Below, one piece after another: positions 8,147 to 15,752 of a DNA stretch of 34,670 nt; the first letter of the stretch is position 1, and every line of letters begins with the position of its first letter. Position numbers and translations under genes: made by a program. The notes below the pieces were generated by a model. That model had not been told where the DNA came from. It did no database searches and saw nothing but the letters and a program-made list of their open reading frames with translations. Source of the stretch: Mageeibacillus sp. UBA5770 (lineage in GTDB: Bacteria; Bacillota_A; Clostridia; Saccharofermentanales; Saccharofermentanaceae); NCBI GenBank assembly GCA_002418705.1, contig DIEQ01000021.1, positions 1 to 34,670 on the forward strand, written 5' to 3'.

Positions 8147-9280
8147 CTATAAATTTGCACTTCCTTTGCTTACAAATGCACATTTATCTTCAGCCCCTCT
8201 TTGAATCCATTTGGATACATATACAGTTTTCGTTTTTTTACCTTCATCGATGACCAGGAGGTCGTATGGCACGAGGCTCTTCTCGCCTGATGATATGGTT
8301 TCGATAAACTTACAGGGAAGCGTCTGCTTATAATAGTGATCGATTTCCGTGTCGGGTTCGTGTGTTTCTTCGACAAATGACTTGAGGTATTCGTGGAAAT
8401 TGGACACGGTGATCAGCGCGCACGTTTGTTTGTCGCGGCGGCATTCCGCTGCAATTTTGGCAGCGATATTCTTGTTATATGTCAGGAAAAGAACCCGCTT
8501 CCCTGCAAGCGCCGCCTTCCTGGCCAGCTCGAGCCCGAGGAGTGTTTTGCCGGTGCCGGCGCCCCCGGTGACAAGCATGCGCGGGTTGTCCGAGGCTGCC
8601 TCAAAATAAGCCATCTGGTCGGTCGTCAATCGGATTATTTCATTCTCCGTGTCGCTGATCAGATGGGAAAGGTTAACCGATATGCCAAAGTCCGTGCGGA
8701 TCAAGGCTGCAAATACGCTGCGGTCTTCTTTGGTCATGTGCGTGGCGGGTTGACTGTTTTGCAGGAGAAATTTCTGCGACCAATAGTCGTAGCAGCAAGT
8801 GATGAAGGCGGCGAGGTCCGTTTTCCGGATGTCATATATCAGGCTTCCATCAAAATCGATTTGCTTTTGCGTATATGGTATATCGGGAAAAGCGACCGCG
8901 CATGCGTACTGCACATGATAGAGATCGGAGTTGGCGGGAAGCTTCTTGCGAAGATGTGTACGAAGGGAGTACATATTATTGGCGGCCTGCTGGAAGGGAC
9001 TCTCATCCTTCACGGTCGAGCAGCCGCTTCTATTGGTGTATTCCCATCGGCCGTCATGCGTGGAGATCCCGCCGCCCTTCACTTCCAGGCACAGGACGCC
9101 GCGCTCAGACAGGATCACGAAATCAATCTCACCATAGGCATTATGCTTGTGCTCCGCAAGGCCGACCGAGTGGAAAATAGTGCAGTCCATCGGTAGGGCC
9201 TTGAGCTCTTCGAAGATCTTCTTCTCCGCGCCGCTGGCAGAATCAGGGATACTGGGGGGCAGCATGATGGGCTTGTTCAT
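8147..9280 (-). pseudogene. Truncated NERD-nuclease/UvrD-like helicase
   Basis: The N-terminus (about residues 10-120) is a NERD (nuclease-related) domain: GEIDFVILSERGVLCLEVKGG supplies the D and ExK residues of a restriction-like fold. A helicase domain begins at LVTGGAGTGKTLLGLELARK (Walker A), continues through RVLFLTYNKNI (motif Ia) and reaches YDLLVIDEG, where Walker B should read DEGQD. There the homology stops; about 27 unrelated-looking residues follow to the stop codon. Family members continue for some 200 more residues with motifs III-VI, so this is a 3' deletion that has joined the gene to the NUDIX leader. The ATG at 9280 (AAGGG upstream, family-like MNKPIMLPPSIPDSASGAEK start) is preferred; the frame opens at 9319. 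The NERD part could still be made, but helicase activity is not expected. Confidence 0.72.
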
Positions 9281-9675
9281 AACGTAACCCTTATGTTTGG
9301 AAGCCTCAATCTGTGACATGAGCTTCTCATGAGTGTCGCCGCTGGCTTACTAAATAATTATATGTGGTTAATAAGAATCATAACACTTTTTGTGTCTCTT
9401 TTTACGCATATATCACATGCTTAAAGATAGATGTCAAAATATTGTGATGAGCGGTGCGCCTGATTGGCAGCATTAATGACACGTGATTGGAAATTTTCAA
9501 TTACGTATATATCATATTGTAATTAATTGATCGATGATGTAATTTTGTCGTACCGAGTGTTTATTAGCCTCCGCTTGACTTCATCAAGCGCGTGTAATCA
9601 CAATGTATATCGAATGTACTCCTTTTGTAATATGATGTCAGTATTGAGAAGACAACTTCACAAGGAGGTGTTCCT
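9281..9675. other. Intergenic region between the helicase operon and the RelB/DinJ gene
   Basis: About 390 bp, AT-rich, with no convincing gene. It should hold the promoters of both divergent transcription units, but I could not pick a confident -35/-10 pair for either. It contains a small inverted repeat CATGAG-CTT-CTCATG at about 9317-9331 and the repeat at 9572-9590 listed separately. Confidence 0.5.
9572..9590. promoter_or_regulatory. Inverted repeat upstream of the RelB/DinJ gene
   Basis: CGCTTGA-CTTCA-TCAAGCG, perfect 7-bp arms about 85 bp before the antitoxin ATG. RelB/DinJ antitoxins autoregulate through palindromes, so this is a candidate operator, though rather far upstream. No T-tract follows on either strand. 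Confidence 0.35.
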
Positions 9676-9957
9676 ATGTCTAAAAGTGCAAGCATGTACA
9701 TTCGTATTGATCCGACCGTAAAGGCGGAGGTCGAGGCTATTTATTCACAGTATGGCATGAGTATTACTGATGCCATCAACGTATTTTTGTACCAGTCCAG
9801 AAATGTTGGCGGTCTGCCGTTTGATTTGCGACCCTCTATCCCCAATGCTAAGACGATCGCAGCGATGAAAGAAGCCGACCTTATCACAAATGATCCGAAT
9901 GCAAAGAGATATGCTGATTTTTCCGAAATTCTAACGGAGGTCCAGGATGAAATATGA
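9676..9957 (+). CDS. Type II antitoxin, RelB/DinJ family
   Basis: A 93-residue protein. The N-terminal MYIRIDPTVKAEVEAIYSQYGMSITDAINVFLYQ is the ribbon-helix-helix DNA-binding region of RelB/DinJ antitoxins, followed by GGLPFDLR, a hallmark of the family, and a charged C-terminal toxin-binding tail. A perfect AAGGAGGTG lies at 9662-9670, 5 nt before the ATG. The usual YafQ/RelE partner should start at the overlapping ATG at 9947, but only 32 codons are open there. It is therefore probably an orphan antitoxin left after deletion of its toxin gene, now reading into a HigB remnant. Confidence 0.9.
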   Translation: MSKSASMYIRIDPTVKAEVEAIYSQYGMSITDAINVFLYQSRNVGGLPFDLRPSIPNAKTIAAMKEADLITNDPNAKRYADFSEILTEVQDEI

Positions 9958-10045
9958 AGTCTTTCAAAAACATAAGGATCTTCAGCGAGAGGAACGCGGC
10001 CGCAGCCGGTATAATTATTTGTTTTTTGATAACTTTAAAGCATAA
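9947..10045 (+). pseudogene. 32-codon ORF in the toxin position after RelB/DinJ
   Basis: The ATG overlaps the antitoxin stop by 11 bp, the normal position for a YafQ/RelE toxin start. The frame gives MKYEVFQKHKDLQREERGRS plus 12 residues, then TAA. I see no toxin catalytic residues, and the length is a third of a RelE-fold toxin. Best read as the stub of a deleted toxin gene joined to the HigB remnant that begins just downstream; it could also be non-coding. Confidence 0.4.
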
Positions 10046-10047
10046 TT

Positions 10048-10242
10048 GTGTTAGGGAGAGGCGTTCTGTTTGCCGAGATCATTTTCTACCGAGACAGAAT
10101 CCTTTGCGCCGGAGTTGTTGGCGGAAAATATGTACTGCTCCATCCATTCACAAAGAAGACTCAAAAAACACCCGCGAGGGAGATAGAAAAAGCAAAGCGA
10201 GAACTATCTGATTTCATCGAAAGGCGCGATTTAAATGGCTAA
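10048..10242 (+). pseudogene. higB: HigB-type (RelE/Gp49 fold) toxin, 5'-deleted
   Basis: The frame encodes about 64 residues and contains [22 protein letters not shown], the strongly conserved C-terminal block of HigB/Gp49-like ribosome-dependent mRNA interferases (general form LLHGFxKKTQKTPxxEIexA). A complete toxin is about 105-120 residues; the N-terminal half with the first strands and helices is absent, and only a GTG codon without a good ribosome site is available. The stop overlaps the following antitoxin ATG by 8 bp, as in intact higBA operons, so the 3' junction is original and the 5' junction is a deletion. Confidence 0.75.
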
Positions 10243-10609
10243 TATCAGTTCTGTCGGACACACCTGGGAAGAAGTCCGCAGCAAAATTTTCACACCGGAA
10301 GAAATGGCAGAAAGCGATTTGCGTATTGCGCTCATCAGCGAACTTATTAAGGCCAGACAAGAGAGAGGCATTACCCAAAGAGAGCTCGAAGCAATGAGCG
10401 GTGTCAGACAACCCATCATTGCAAGAATGGAGAACGGAAATACAACACCAAACTTAAGCACCGTCCTGAAAGTCCTTGCCCCTCTTGGAAAAACGCTATA
10501 CATTGGAGACTTACCGAAAAAAAATGACGCCATAAGGATCATTTTGATTAAGTCGGGGCTAACCAACGCTGCCGTATGTCCCAATCCCCCCCTCATTCTC
10601 TTCGGCTGA
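10235..10609 (+). CDS. higA: HigA-type antitoxin, XRE family
   Basis: A 124-residue protein with an XRE helix-turn-helix: [53 protein letters not shown] is the standard HigA pattern. It is coupled to the HigB remnant by an 8-bp overlap. The residues after [12 protein letters not shown] (about 30) do not look like a normal HigA tail, where proteins end soon after GKTL; the extension runs into the convergent gene and overlaps its stop by 17 bp. It is probably a functional DNA-binding protein whose toxin is dead; the tail may reflect loss of the original stop codon. Confidence 0.85.
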   Translation: MANISSVGHTWEEVRSKIFTPEEMAESDLRIALISELIKARQERGITQRELEAMSGVRQPIIARMENGNTTPNLSTVLKVLAPLGKTLYIGDLPKKNDAIRIILIKSGLTNAAVCPNPPLILFG

Positions 10610-11711
10610 GCGAGCGATAAAGTTTCTTGTTAATTTTTGAAAGATCGAACGGCGCGTACTGCTGCTCTTCTCCCCAGTCGATCATTTCTCTGTGCTCCGG
10701 GTGCTTCGGATTCCGGATCGCCTCGAGGAACTCGTCGTATCCGCCTTCGCCCCCGACGTCTTCCGGCGGACAATTGCCTTCGCCTCCGATGCAGACCGGG
10801 AATGTGTCATCATAATCCTCTATGACTTTTTCGATTTCAACCATATGTGTCCATCCGTCACCGAAGTCGTATTCATATATGAATTCCCGGAATTTCGGCA
10901 TATATTTCGTTAGCTTGACTTGAACGTCTGCTTCGCACGGGTAATTCTCTTTTTCGAAAAACATGTCCCGGTTCGGATCCAGACATATGGAGGCGACGAT
11001 TTGCCCGTTTTCAGAGAAGTTGAACTCATATAAGTGATAGCTGAGCCAGCCGAATGCGTCCTGAATCACATAATGCAGCTTGCGGAAATTGATATTTGCC
11101 GGAATAATCACTCGCCGCCATACGTCATGGTTTTCCAGGTCCAGCGTAATCCTGCATTGGAAGGCCAAAAGTGAATAGATGGACCCAGTCCTCCCACCCG
11201 AACAGTCACCGTATTTTTCCGTCAGAACCTCCCGCAGCACCTCTCTTGGTTTGCGATATTTGCCATGCAGTTGGAATTCCCAGCTGCCCATACGATAGCT
11301 GATCTCCGTTTGGCAGAGATTCTCCGGATCAAGGATTTCTTCTTCCGAGTACCTGATCGCTGCGATCATCTGACTCATCGCGGATATCACCGATCTGTCC
11401 GATGTCTTTGTGAAAGAGATCTCTCCGGCATCCTGCAAAAAGGCTTGGATGACTTCCGGCCGAATTCCTTCGTTTTCCAGTGCGCTGCGGATTACCTCTT
11501 CAAAAATCCTGTCCATCCGCTTCCAATGTGCGGCTTTCAGCCCGTAAAGAAGAATCGAGAAATGAGTCGCATCATGCGTCAGAAGAACGGCTTTCCTCCG
11601 ATGAAGCGTAAAAATATTGGCATGCCATGCATACAAAGGTGTCGTATTCTTGAAGGTTTCCGGAGTTCTATTCATTTGCCGGTAAAGAAGATTTGTACAT
11701 CCGATTTGCAT
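10593..11711 (-). CDS. Plasmid pRiA4b ORF-3 family protein with DUF6933 N-terminus
   Basis: A 372-residue two-domain protein. Residues 1-150 (MQIGCTNLLYRQM, then LYAWHANIF and a helical RIFEEVIRSALENEGI part) fit DUF6933. From about residue 190, LDLENHDVWRRVIIPANINF, LHYVIQDAFGWLSYHLYEF, YDFGDGWTHMVEIEKV and CIGGEGNCPPEDVGG are the canonical pRiA4b ORF-3 (PF07929) motifs: the YDFGDxW strand and the GxxxxPPEDxGG loop. Biochemical function is unknown; the family is frequent on plasmids and transposons. GGGGAGG precedes the ATG. The upstream AAA/DUF4143 gene ends 22 bp away, so they may form one operon. Its 3' end overlaps the convergent HigA gene by 17 bp. Confidence 0.9.
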   Translation of the reverse strand: MQIGCTNLLYRQMNRTPETFKNTTPLYAWHANIFTLHRRKAVLLTHDATHFSILLYGLKAAHWKRMDRIFEEVIRSALENEGIRPEVIQAFLQDAGEISFTKTSDRSVISAMSQMIAAIRYSEEEILDPENLCQTEISYRMGSWEFQLHGKYRKPREVLREVLTEKYGDCSGGRTGSIYSLLAFQCRITLDLENHDVWRRVIIPANINFRKLHYVIQDAFGWLSYHLYEFNFSENGQIVASICLDPNRDMFFEKENYPCEADVQVKLTKYMPKFREFIYEYDFGDGWTHMVEIEKVIEDYDDTFPVCIGGEGNCPPEDVGGEGGYDEFLEAIRNPKHPEHREMIDWGEEQQYAPFDLSKINKKLYRSLSRRE

Positions 11712-11733
11712 AGTAGGGTTCCTCCCCTTACAC

Positions 11734-13050
11734 TCACTTGATTCTCTTTATGATCTTTTCCAGTGTCCAAAGCATATAAAGCGGTATGTTCAGCAGGCCG
11801 CCATCCATGCGCAAATTGCCAAGGGATGTTCGTATCGAAAGTGCCGGTTTGTATTGCTCCCGGTAGATCTGAAGGCTCCTGGACTTGAGGTTCGTCGAGG
11901 CCTTCACCTCGATGGGGATGATCCCCTCTTCGATCTGAATCACAAAATCAACCTCTGCTGTGTTGGCCGATTTCCAGTATCGCGGGATGTCCCCCTGCAG
12001 ATGCAGAAGTTCCGAAAGGACGTAGTTCTCCGTCATGGCACCCTTGAATTCCGAGTATAGAGCTGAGTCCTCATAGATCGCGGCCGCCGGCAGTCCGGAC
12101 ATTTTGCGGAGCAGGCCGACATCGGCCATATAGAGTTTGAAGTAACTGGGGTTCTCGTATGCTGACATGGGTACGAAGGGCTTCTCGATCTTATTGACCT
12201 TGTACACCATACCGGCGCTGACAAGCCACTGCATGGCATCTTCCAGATCTTTTGCCCGGGCTCCCGGCTTTACGTGTCCGTATATGAACTTGCCGTTTTC
12301 GCGTGCCAGTTGATTGGGGATGCTTCTCCATATCAGCGACAGCTTGGGAAAATCAACCGCCGGAGCGTGTTTGGCAAAATCCAATTCATAGGCGCTGATC
12401 AGTTGCTCCTGTATCCTCTCGACTTCGGAAATATTCTTACTCTCCAACCATTTTGAAACCACTTGAGGCATACCGCCTACCACAAAATAGGTCTTCAGAA
12501 GTGTCGTCATTTTGTCCGCAAAGACTTGAGGAACCGGCGTTTTTGCGTCCAGCTTCTCCACATATTCAAGGAGCATTTCTTCTTTATGGGCAAGCACAAA
12601 TTCATAGAAGTTCATGGGGCGCAGTGTCAGAAAATCAACCTTCCCGACCGGAAATGATAAGGGTCGGGACAGAGAAATCCCCAGAAGCGAGCCTGCGCAG
12701 ACAATATGGTATGCGGGAGCTTCCTCGGCGAAGTACTTGAGCGATGTTAATGCCTGATTGCAGAATTGGATTTCATCGAAAATGATCAGCGTTGATTCGG
12801 GAACTATTTTGGATCCGCGCAGCACGCCAAGCTCCATAATAATGCGGCCGGTATCCAGGTCTTGTTCGAAGCGCTCGGCCAGTGCCGGGTTTCCTTCAAA
12901 GTTGAAATATGCGACATCCTGATAGTATTTTTGACCAAATTCCTTGAGCAGATAGGTTTTACCGCATTGGCGGACACCGCGCAGGATAAGCGGCTTGCGA
13001 TCTGATCTGTTTTTCCAAGTGATCAATTCTGATTCAATGATGCGCTTCAT
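11734..13050 (-). CDS. AAA family ATPase with DUF4143 C-terminus
   Basis: A 438-residue protein. The AAA_14 domain has Walker A LRGVRQCGKTYLLKEF (about 24-39), Walker B STLIIFDEIQF and the sensor-1-like HIVCAGSLLG. The C-terminal DUF4143 part ends with a nuclease-like block, VDFVIQIEEGIIPIEVKAS (D...ExK), a PD-(D/E)XK-type signature characteristic of this family. Function is not established experimentally; these ATPases are abundant, often patchily distributed and sometimes duplicated, as here (second copy at 32559-33761, only distantly similar). A GGAGG site lies about 10 nt before the ATG. A candidate promoter is at 13119-13147. Confidence 0.93.
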   Translation of the reverse strand: MKRIIESELITWKNRSDRKPLILRGVRQCGKTYLLKEFGQKYYQDVAYFNFEGNPALAERFEQDLDTGRIIMELGVLRGSKIVPESTLIIFDEIQFCNQALTSLKYFAEEAPAYHIVCAGSLLGISLSRPLSFPVGKVDFLTLRPMNFYEFVLAHKEEMLLEYVEKLDAKTPVPQVFADKMTTLLKTYFVVGGMPQVVSKWLESKNISEVERIQEQLISAYELDFAKHAPAVDFPKLSLIWRSIPNQLARENGKFIYGHVKPGARAKDLEDAMQWLVSAGMVYKVNKIEKPFVPMSAYENPSYFKLYMADVGLLRKMSGLPAAAIYEDSALYSEFKGAMTENYVLSELLHLQGDIPRYWKSANTAEVDFVIQIEEGIIPIEVKASTNLKSRSLQIYREQYKPALSIRTSLGNLRMDGGLLNIPLYMLWTLEKIIKRIK

Positions 13051-13118
13051 CTTGATTGTCCTCCGCTCGTGCTTTCGTGTATGGGTTTTAGGTGTTGATA
13101 GGTGTCTTTACGTGCCGA

Positions 13119-13147
13119 TAAGTATCTCATGCATTTATAAGTGCCAA
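13119..13147 (-). promoter_or_regulatory. Candidate promoter of the AAA/DUF4143 gene
   Basis: On the minus strand TTGGCA (13142-13147), 17-bp spacer, TACTTA (13119-13124). A moderate sigma-A match about 70 bp before the ATG. Confidence 0.4.
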
Positions 13148-13250
13148 TTTTGCAGTTCTGTTTGCATTTTTCATATTTATAATAGTATTGATAGCTGCGT
13201 TTTGTCAATATATGTGTGCGGAATTTGTAATGACGGGTGCATATGTGGAC

Positions 13251-13290
13251 GTGAGTATATCTATATACTTAAGTATATAGATATACTCAC
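13251..13290. repeat. Perfect 40-bp palindrome
   Basis: The left arm GTGAGTATATCTATATACTT is followed, with no spacer, by its exact reverse complement. It lies in the 478-bp intergenic region between the divergent AAA/DUF4143 and tetR genes, about 200 bp from each. It is AT-rich with no T-tract on either side, so it is not a standard terminator. The rest of this intergenic region holds the two candidate promoters listed and no visible gene. Confidence 0.95.
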
Positions 13291-13446
13291 AATGAAAACT
13301 GTCCAAATATGAGATGCTCCGCTCTCGATAGGAAACCATCTCTCTATTGTTAAATGCGTACGAAGAGCTGCATATCGAGTTGCAATAGACACGTGCTTAT
13401 CAGAAATTTCCGTTGAACTTCCGGTGAAGATATTACAAGAAACCCC

Positions 13447-13475
13447 TTGACATCCATCGCCGCTAATCGTAATAT
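13447..13475 (+). promoter_or_regulatory. Sigma-A promoter of the tetR-flavodoxin operon
   Basis: TTGACA (13447-13452), exactly 17 bp, TAATAT (13470-13475): a near-consensus promoter about 50 bp before the tetR ATG. Transcription would start near 13482, just in front of the palindrome at 13489-13500. Confidence 0.8.
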
Positions 13476-13488
13476 AACACGTGTAATG

Positions 13489-13500
13489 TAACGGCCGTTA
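13489..13500. promoter_or_regulatory. Candidate TetR operator
   Basis: Perfect 12-bp palindrome TAACGGCCGTTA, 13 bp after the -10 box and 28 bp before the tetR ATG. Its position in the initially transcribed region fits autorepression by the TetR protein encoded next. Confidence 0.5.
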
Positions 13501-13528
13501 TTTTATAGTTTTCCATGGAGGCGCTTTC

Positions 13529-14179
13529 ATGCCAAAACCTGTAACCTTTACCCGCGAATCAATTCTTACCGCATCTTTCGAGATTTTTGCCCAGGAAGGA
13601 CTGGATTCTCTTTCCGCCCGCGGAATCGGCTCCCGCATCGGCTCCTCGACTGCACCGATCTATTCGTGCTTTTCAAGTATCGGCGAGATCCGGAGTGAAC
13701 TGATGCAGATATCACTTCGCAAACTGATCGAATACACCGAGAAAGAATACACTTCGGATCTGTTTCTCAATATCGGTGTCGGGATGCTCGAATTTGTCAA
13801 GGATTACCCGCGCGTATACAGGGCACTGTTTCTAGACGGGGATGGCAACCGGGAGATTTTCGAGCAGTTCAGGATCAGAAATCTCACACAGATGCAAAAA
13901 GAGAAAAACCTGGCAGCGTTCAGCGAGTCACAGATGAGTGACGTGCTGCGCAAACTAACGGTATACACTCACGGACTTGCAGCACTGATTTGCGCGAATA
14001 TGTTAGATGACACAAGCACCGCAAATCTGGCAGCGCTTCTGGAAGATGCAGGAGCGGCCATCATCGGATATTCGGCGTTTTGTGCCGGCAATATGGAAAT
14101 ATTGAACTCGCACCGCCCCTCAATAGAGGGCTGCCGGAATATGCGACCGAAAACATCTGCTCTTAATGAAGGAGATTAG
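13529..14179 (+). CDS. TetR/AcrR family transcriptional regulator
   Basis: A 216-residue protein. The N-terminal helix-turn-helix reads FTRESILTASFEIFAQEGLDSLSARGIGSRIGSSTAPIYSCFSSIGEIRSEL, the TetR pattern (IL.AA..IF...G...LS.R.IA...G.S...IY..F). The remainder is the helical ligand-binding/dimer domain; the YPRVYRALFLDG segment is reminiscent of WHG-type TetR proteins. GGAGG stands 7 nt before the ATG. It heads an operon with two flavodoxin-fold genes: the next ATG lies directly after its TAG. It probably represses its own operon in response to a small molecule such as a quinone or electrophile; that is inference from the neighbours. Confidence 0.9.
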   Translation: MPKPVTFTRESILTASFEIFAQEGLDSLSARGIGSRIGSSTAPIYSCFSSIGEIRSELMQISLRKLIEYTEKEYTSDLFLNIGVGMLEFVKDYPRVYRALFLDGDGNREIFEQFRIRNLTQMQKEKNLAAFSESQMSDVLRKLTVYTHGLAALICANMLDDTSTANLAALLEDAGAAIIGYSAFCAGNMEILNSHRPSIEGCRNMRPKTSALNEGD

Positions 14180-14180
14180 C

Positions 14181-14729
14181 ATGAGGAAAATTACGATTAT
14201 TAACGGCTGTTCCGACCAGACGCGTTCCGTCTTTGAAGAGGCCCTATCCACAGAAATCGAAAAGCACAAAACTACTCTTTCCGTAGAAATTTTCAAGCTG
14301 CGCGATATGAAAATCGGCTATTGCACCGGCTGCTGGAGCTGCTGGGTCAAGACACCCGGACTCTGTTCGATGAAAGATGACATGCCTCAAATTCTAAAAA
14401 GCGTTGCTGCATCCGACCGGACTGTCTTTTTGTCGCCGGTCTCGATGGATTTTATCACCGCTCAGACCAAAAAGGTCTGTGACAGACTGATCCCTCTTGT
14501 TCACCCGTATATCGAGGTATACGGCGGAGAATTTCATCACGTCAAGCGTTATGACAGCTACCCGGAACTTGGACTGCTTCTGGTGGATCCTGACAAGGAT
14601 GTGGAGAGATTTGACGTGATCCGCAAAGTTTTTGAGCGCTTATCCATCAACCTGAAGTCCTCTCTTCCACTATCAATGATGATCGACGAAACAGAAAGCG
14701 AGGTCTCAAATGCAGTATCTTCTCTTTAA
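14181..14729 (+). CDS. Flavodoxin-fold NAD(P)H-dependent oxidoreductase
   Basis: A 182-residue flavodoxin-like protein starting MRKITIINGCSDQTRSVFEE, the first strand and phosphate-binding loop, although the usual GSP(R/S) loop is altered to GCSDQ. GYCTGCWSCWVKTPGLCSMKDDM is the CxGCxxCW...C..KDDM segment typical of iron-sulfur-flavoprotein/NADPH-dependent FMN reductase relatives, and FLSPVSMDF is the second FMN loop. The ATG at 14181 is chosen over 14166 because GGAG lies 6 nt before it. It follows tetR by one base and overlaps the next flavodoxin-fold gene by 20 bp, so the two products may form a heteromer or act in sequence. Substrate unknown. Confidence 0.85.
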   Translation: MRKITIINGCSDQTRSVFEEALSTEIEKHKTTLSVEIFKLRDMKIGYCTGCWSCWVKTPGLCSMKDDMPQILKSVAASDRTVFLSPVSMDFITAQTKKVCDRLIPLVHPYIEVYGGEFHHVKRYDSYPELGLLLVDPDKDVERFDVIRKVFERLSINLKSSLPLSMMIDETESEVSNAVSSL

Positions 14730-15354
14730 TGGATCCCCGCGCGGGAAAACCGGCAACAGTGAGATCATTCTCAACAATTTGATTGAAGGCCTTTCAGAAT
14801 CTCCCGATGTCTCCACCGGGGTGATCCGGCTGAACCGTCTTTCCTCCCGTGAAGAGGCCGCACAGAAAATTGTATCCGCTGACTGCGCAATTCTGGTTTT
14901 CCCTCTCTATACCGACGCAATGCCGGGGATTGTCATGGACTTCATTGAGAAGCTCGAGCCGTACAAGTCCAGTCTGCATAAATTGAATCTTGGATTTATT
15001 GTCCACTCCGGTTTTCCGGAAGGAAAACAATCACGGGCCGTGGAGAAATATTTGGTGAGACTGACAACACTTCTGGGTGCAAAATATGCCGGCACAGTCG
15101 TTGCGGCCGGCAGCATGGGATTGAGCGCCAAACAACAAAAAGTAATCCGCGAATTGGGGCGCCGCCTGCCGGAAACCATGGTCTTCGACACGGACCTTGT
15201 TTCCCGGGCTTCGCAATTTGAAGAACTTTCCAAAGCTATGATTCCGATCATGACAATTCTGTGCAAAGCAGGACTTATAAATTCATACTGGGACAAAAAC
15301 CTTAAGAAAAACGGTGTCTTCGCAGATCGGTTTGCCAAACCTTATTCAAAATGA
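14710..15354 (+). CDS. NAD(P)H-dependent FMN reductase-like protein
   Basis: A 214-residue flavodoxin-fold protein. MQYLLFNGSPRGKTGNSEII has the GSPRGxTGNS FMN phosphate-binding loop of the family; ILVFPLYTDAMPGIVMDFIEKL is the second, substrate-side loop. The C-terminal 60 residues are an extra helical region. The start lies inside the preceding gene (20-bp overlap), showing translational coupling. Its 3' end overlaps the convergent NUDIX gene by 9 bp. It probably reduces FMN, quinones or nitro-compounds with the partner upstream under TetR control. Confidence 0.87.
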   Translation: MQYLLFNGSPRGKTGNSEIILNNLIEGLSESPDVSTGVIRLNRLSSREEAAQKIVSADCAILVFPLYTDAMPGIVMDFIEKLEPYKSSLHKLNLGFIVHSGFPEGKQSRAVEKYLVRLTTLLGAKYAGTVVAAGSMGLSAKQQKVIRELGRRLPETMVFDTDLVSRASQFEELSKAMIPIMTILCKAGLINSYWDKNLKKNGVFADRFAKPYSK

Positions 15355-15735
15355 CTTTGCCGCAGCCAGCTTCTCCGCTATCGGCCTATCCGCCGGCAGC
15401 AATTTGAATTGCAACAAATCCGATACGCTCACCCACTGGTATTCATCATGTACACTCAGTTTAAGTTCGCCTGATATGATTTCTGCACGATATGCCAGGA
15501 GCTGAATCGCACCCGTATCATAAGTAAAGATACTTTCAGCAATCAGTTCCCCAATCGAGGCATTGACCCCGAGTTCTTCCATCAGCTCCCGTTGGAGACA
15601 GGCCTCCGGTGACTCGCCTTCTTCTACTTTGCCGCCGGGGAATTCCCACCAGCCGTTGTGTTTTTCGTTCGCTGCCCGTCGTGTGATCAGCACTTTATTT
15701 TTGCTGATGATGACGGCTGCTGTTACGTCCTTCAT
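15346..15735 (-). CDS. NUDIX hydrolase, paralogue of the 7732-8124 gene
   Basis: A 129-residue MutT-like protein with an intact NUDIX box (GGKVEEGESPEACLQRELMEELGV) preceded by WWEFPG. By eye about three quarters of residues match the gene at 7732-8124, including the ends KLLPADRPIAE and KLLPADKPIAE, and both have a GGGGGC run just before the ATG. This is a duplication or a shared recent origin. Likely activity is hydrolysis of oxidised or non-canonical dNTPs. The gene upstream on the same strand is an exonuclease (stop 17 bp before this ATG), so a repair-related operon is plausible. Confidence 0.92.
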   Translation of the reverse strand: MKDVTAAVIISKNKVLITRRAANEKHNGWWEFPGGKVEEGESPEACLQRELMEELGVNASIGELIAESIFTYDTGAIQLLAYRAEIISGELKLSVHDEYQWVSVSDLLQFKLLPADRPIAEKLAAAKSF

Positions 15736-15752
15736 GAATTGCCCCCGCTAGC

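Noticed and set aside
8393..9196. 267-codon open frame on the plus strand
   Set aside because: It lies entirely antisense to the NERD-helicase gene, whose domains are clearly conserved; no ribosome site or family match.
9954..10211. 85-codon frame between RelB/DinJ and HigA as the toxin gene
   Set aside because: The translation shows no toxin motifs, whereas the overlapping frame from 10048 carries the HigB KKTQKTP block.
11265..11741. 158-codon plus-strand frame
   Set aside because: Antisense to the pRiA4b ORF-3/DUF6933 gene and without protein-like domains.
13251..13290. The 40-bp palindrome as a rho-independent terminator
   Set aside because: AT-rich stem, no loop, no T-tract on either strand, and about 200 bp from both flanking genes, which diverge from it.
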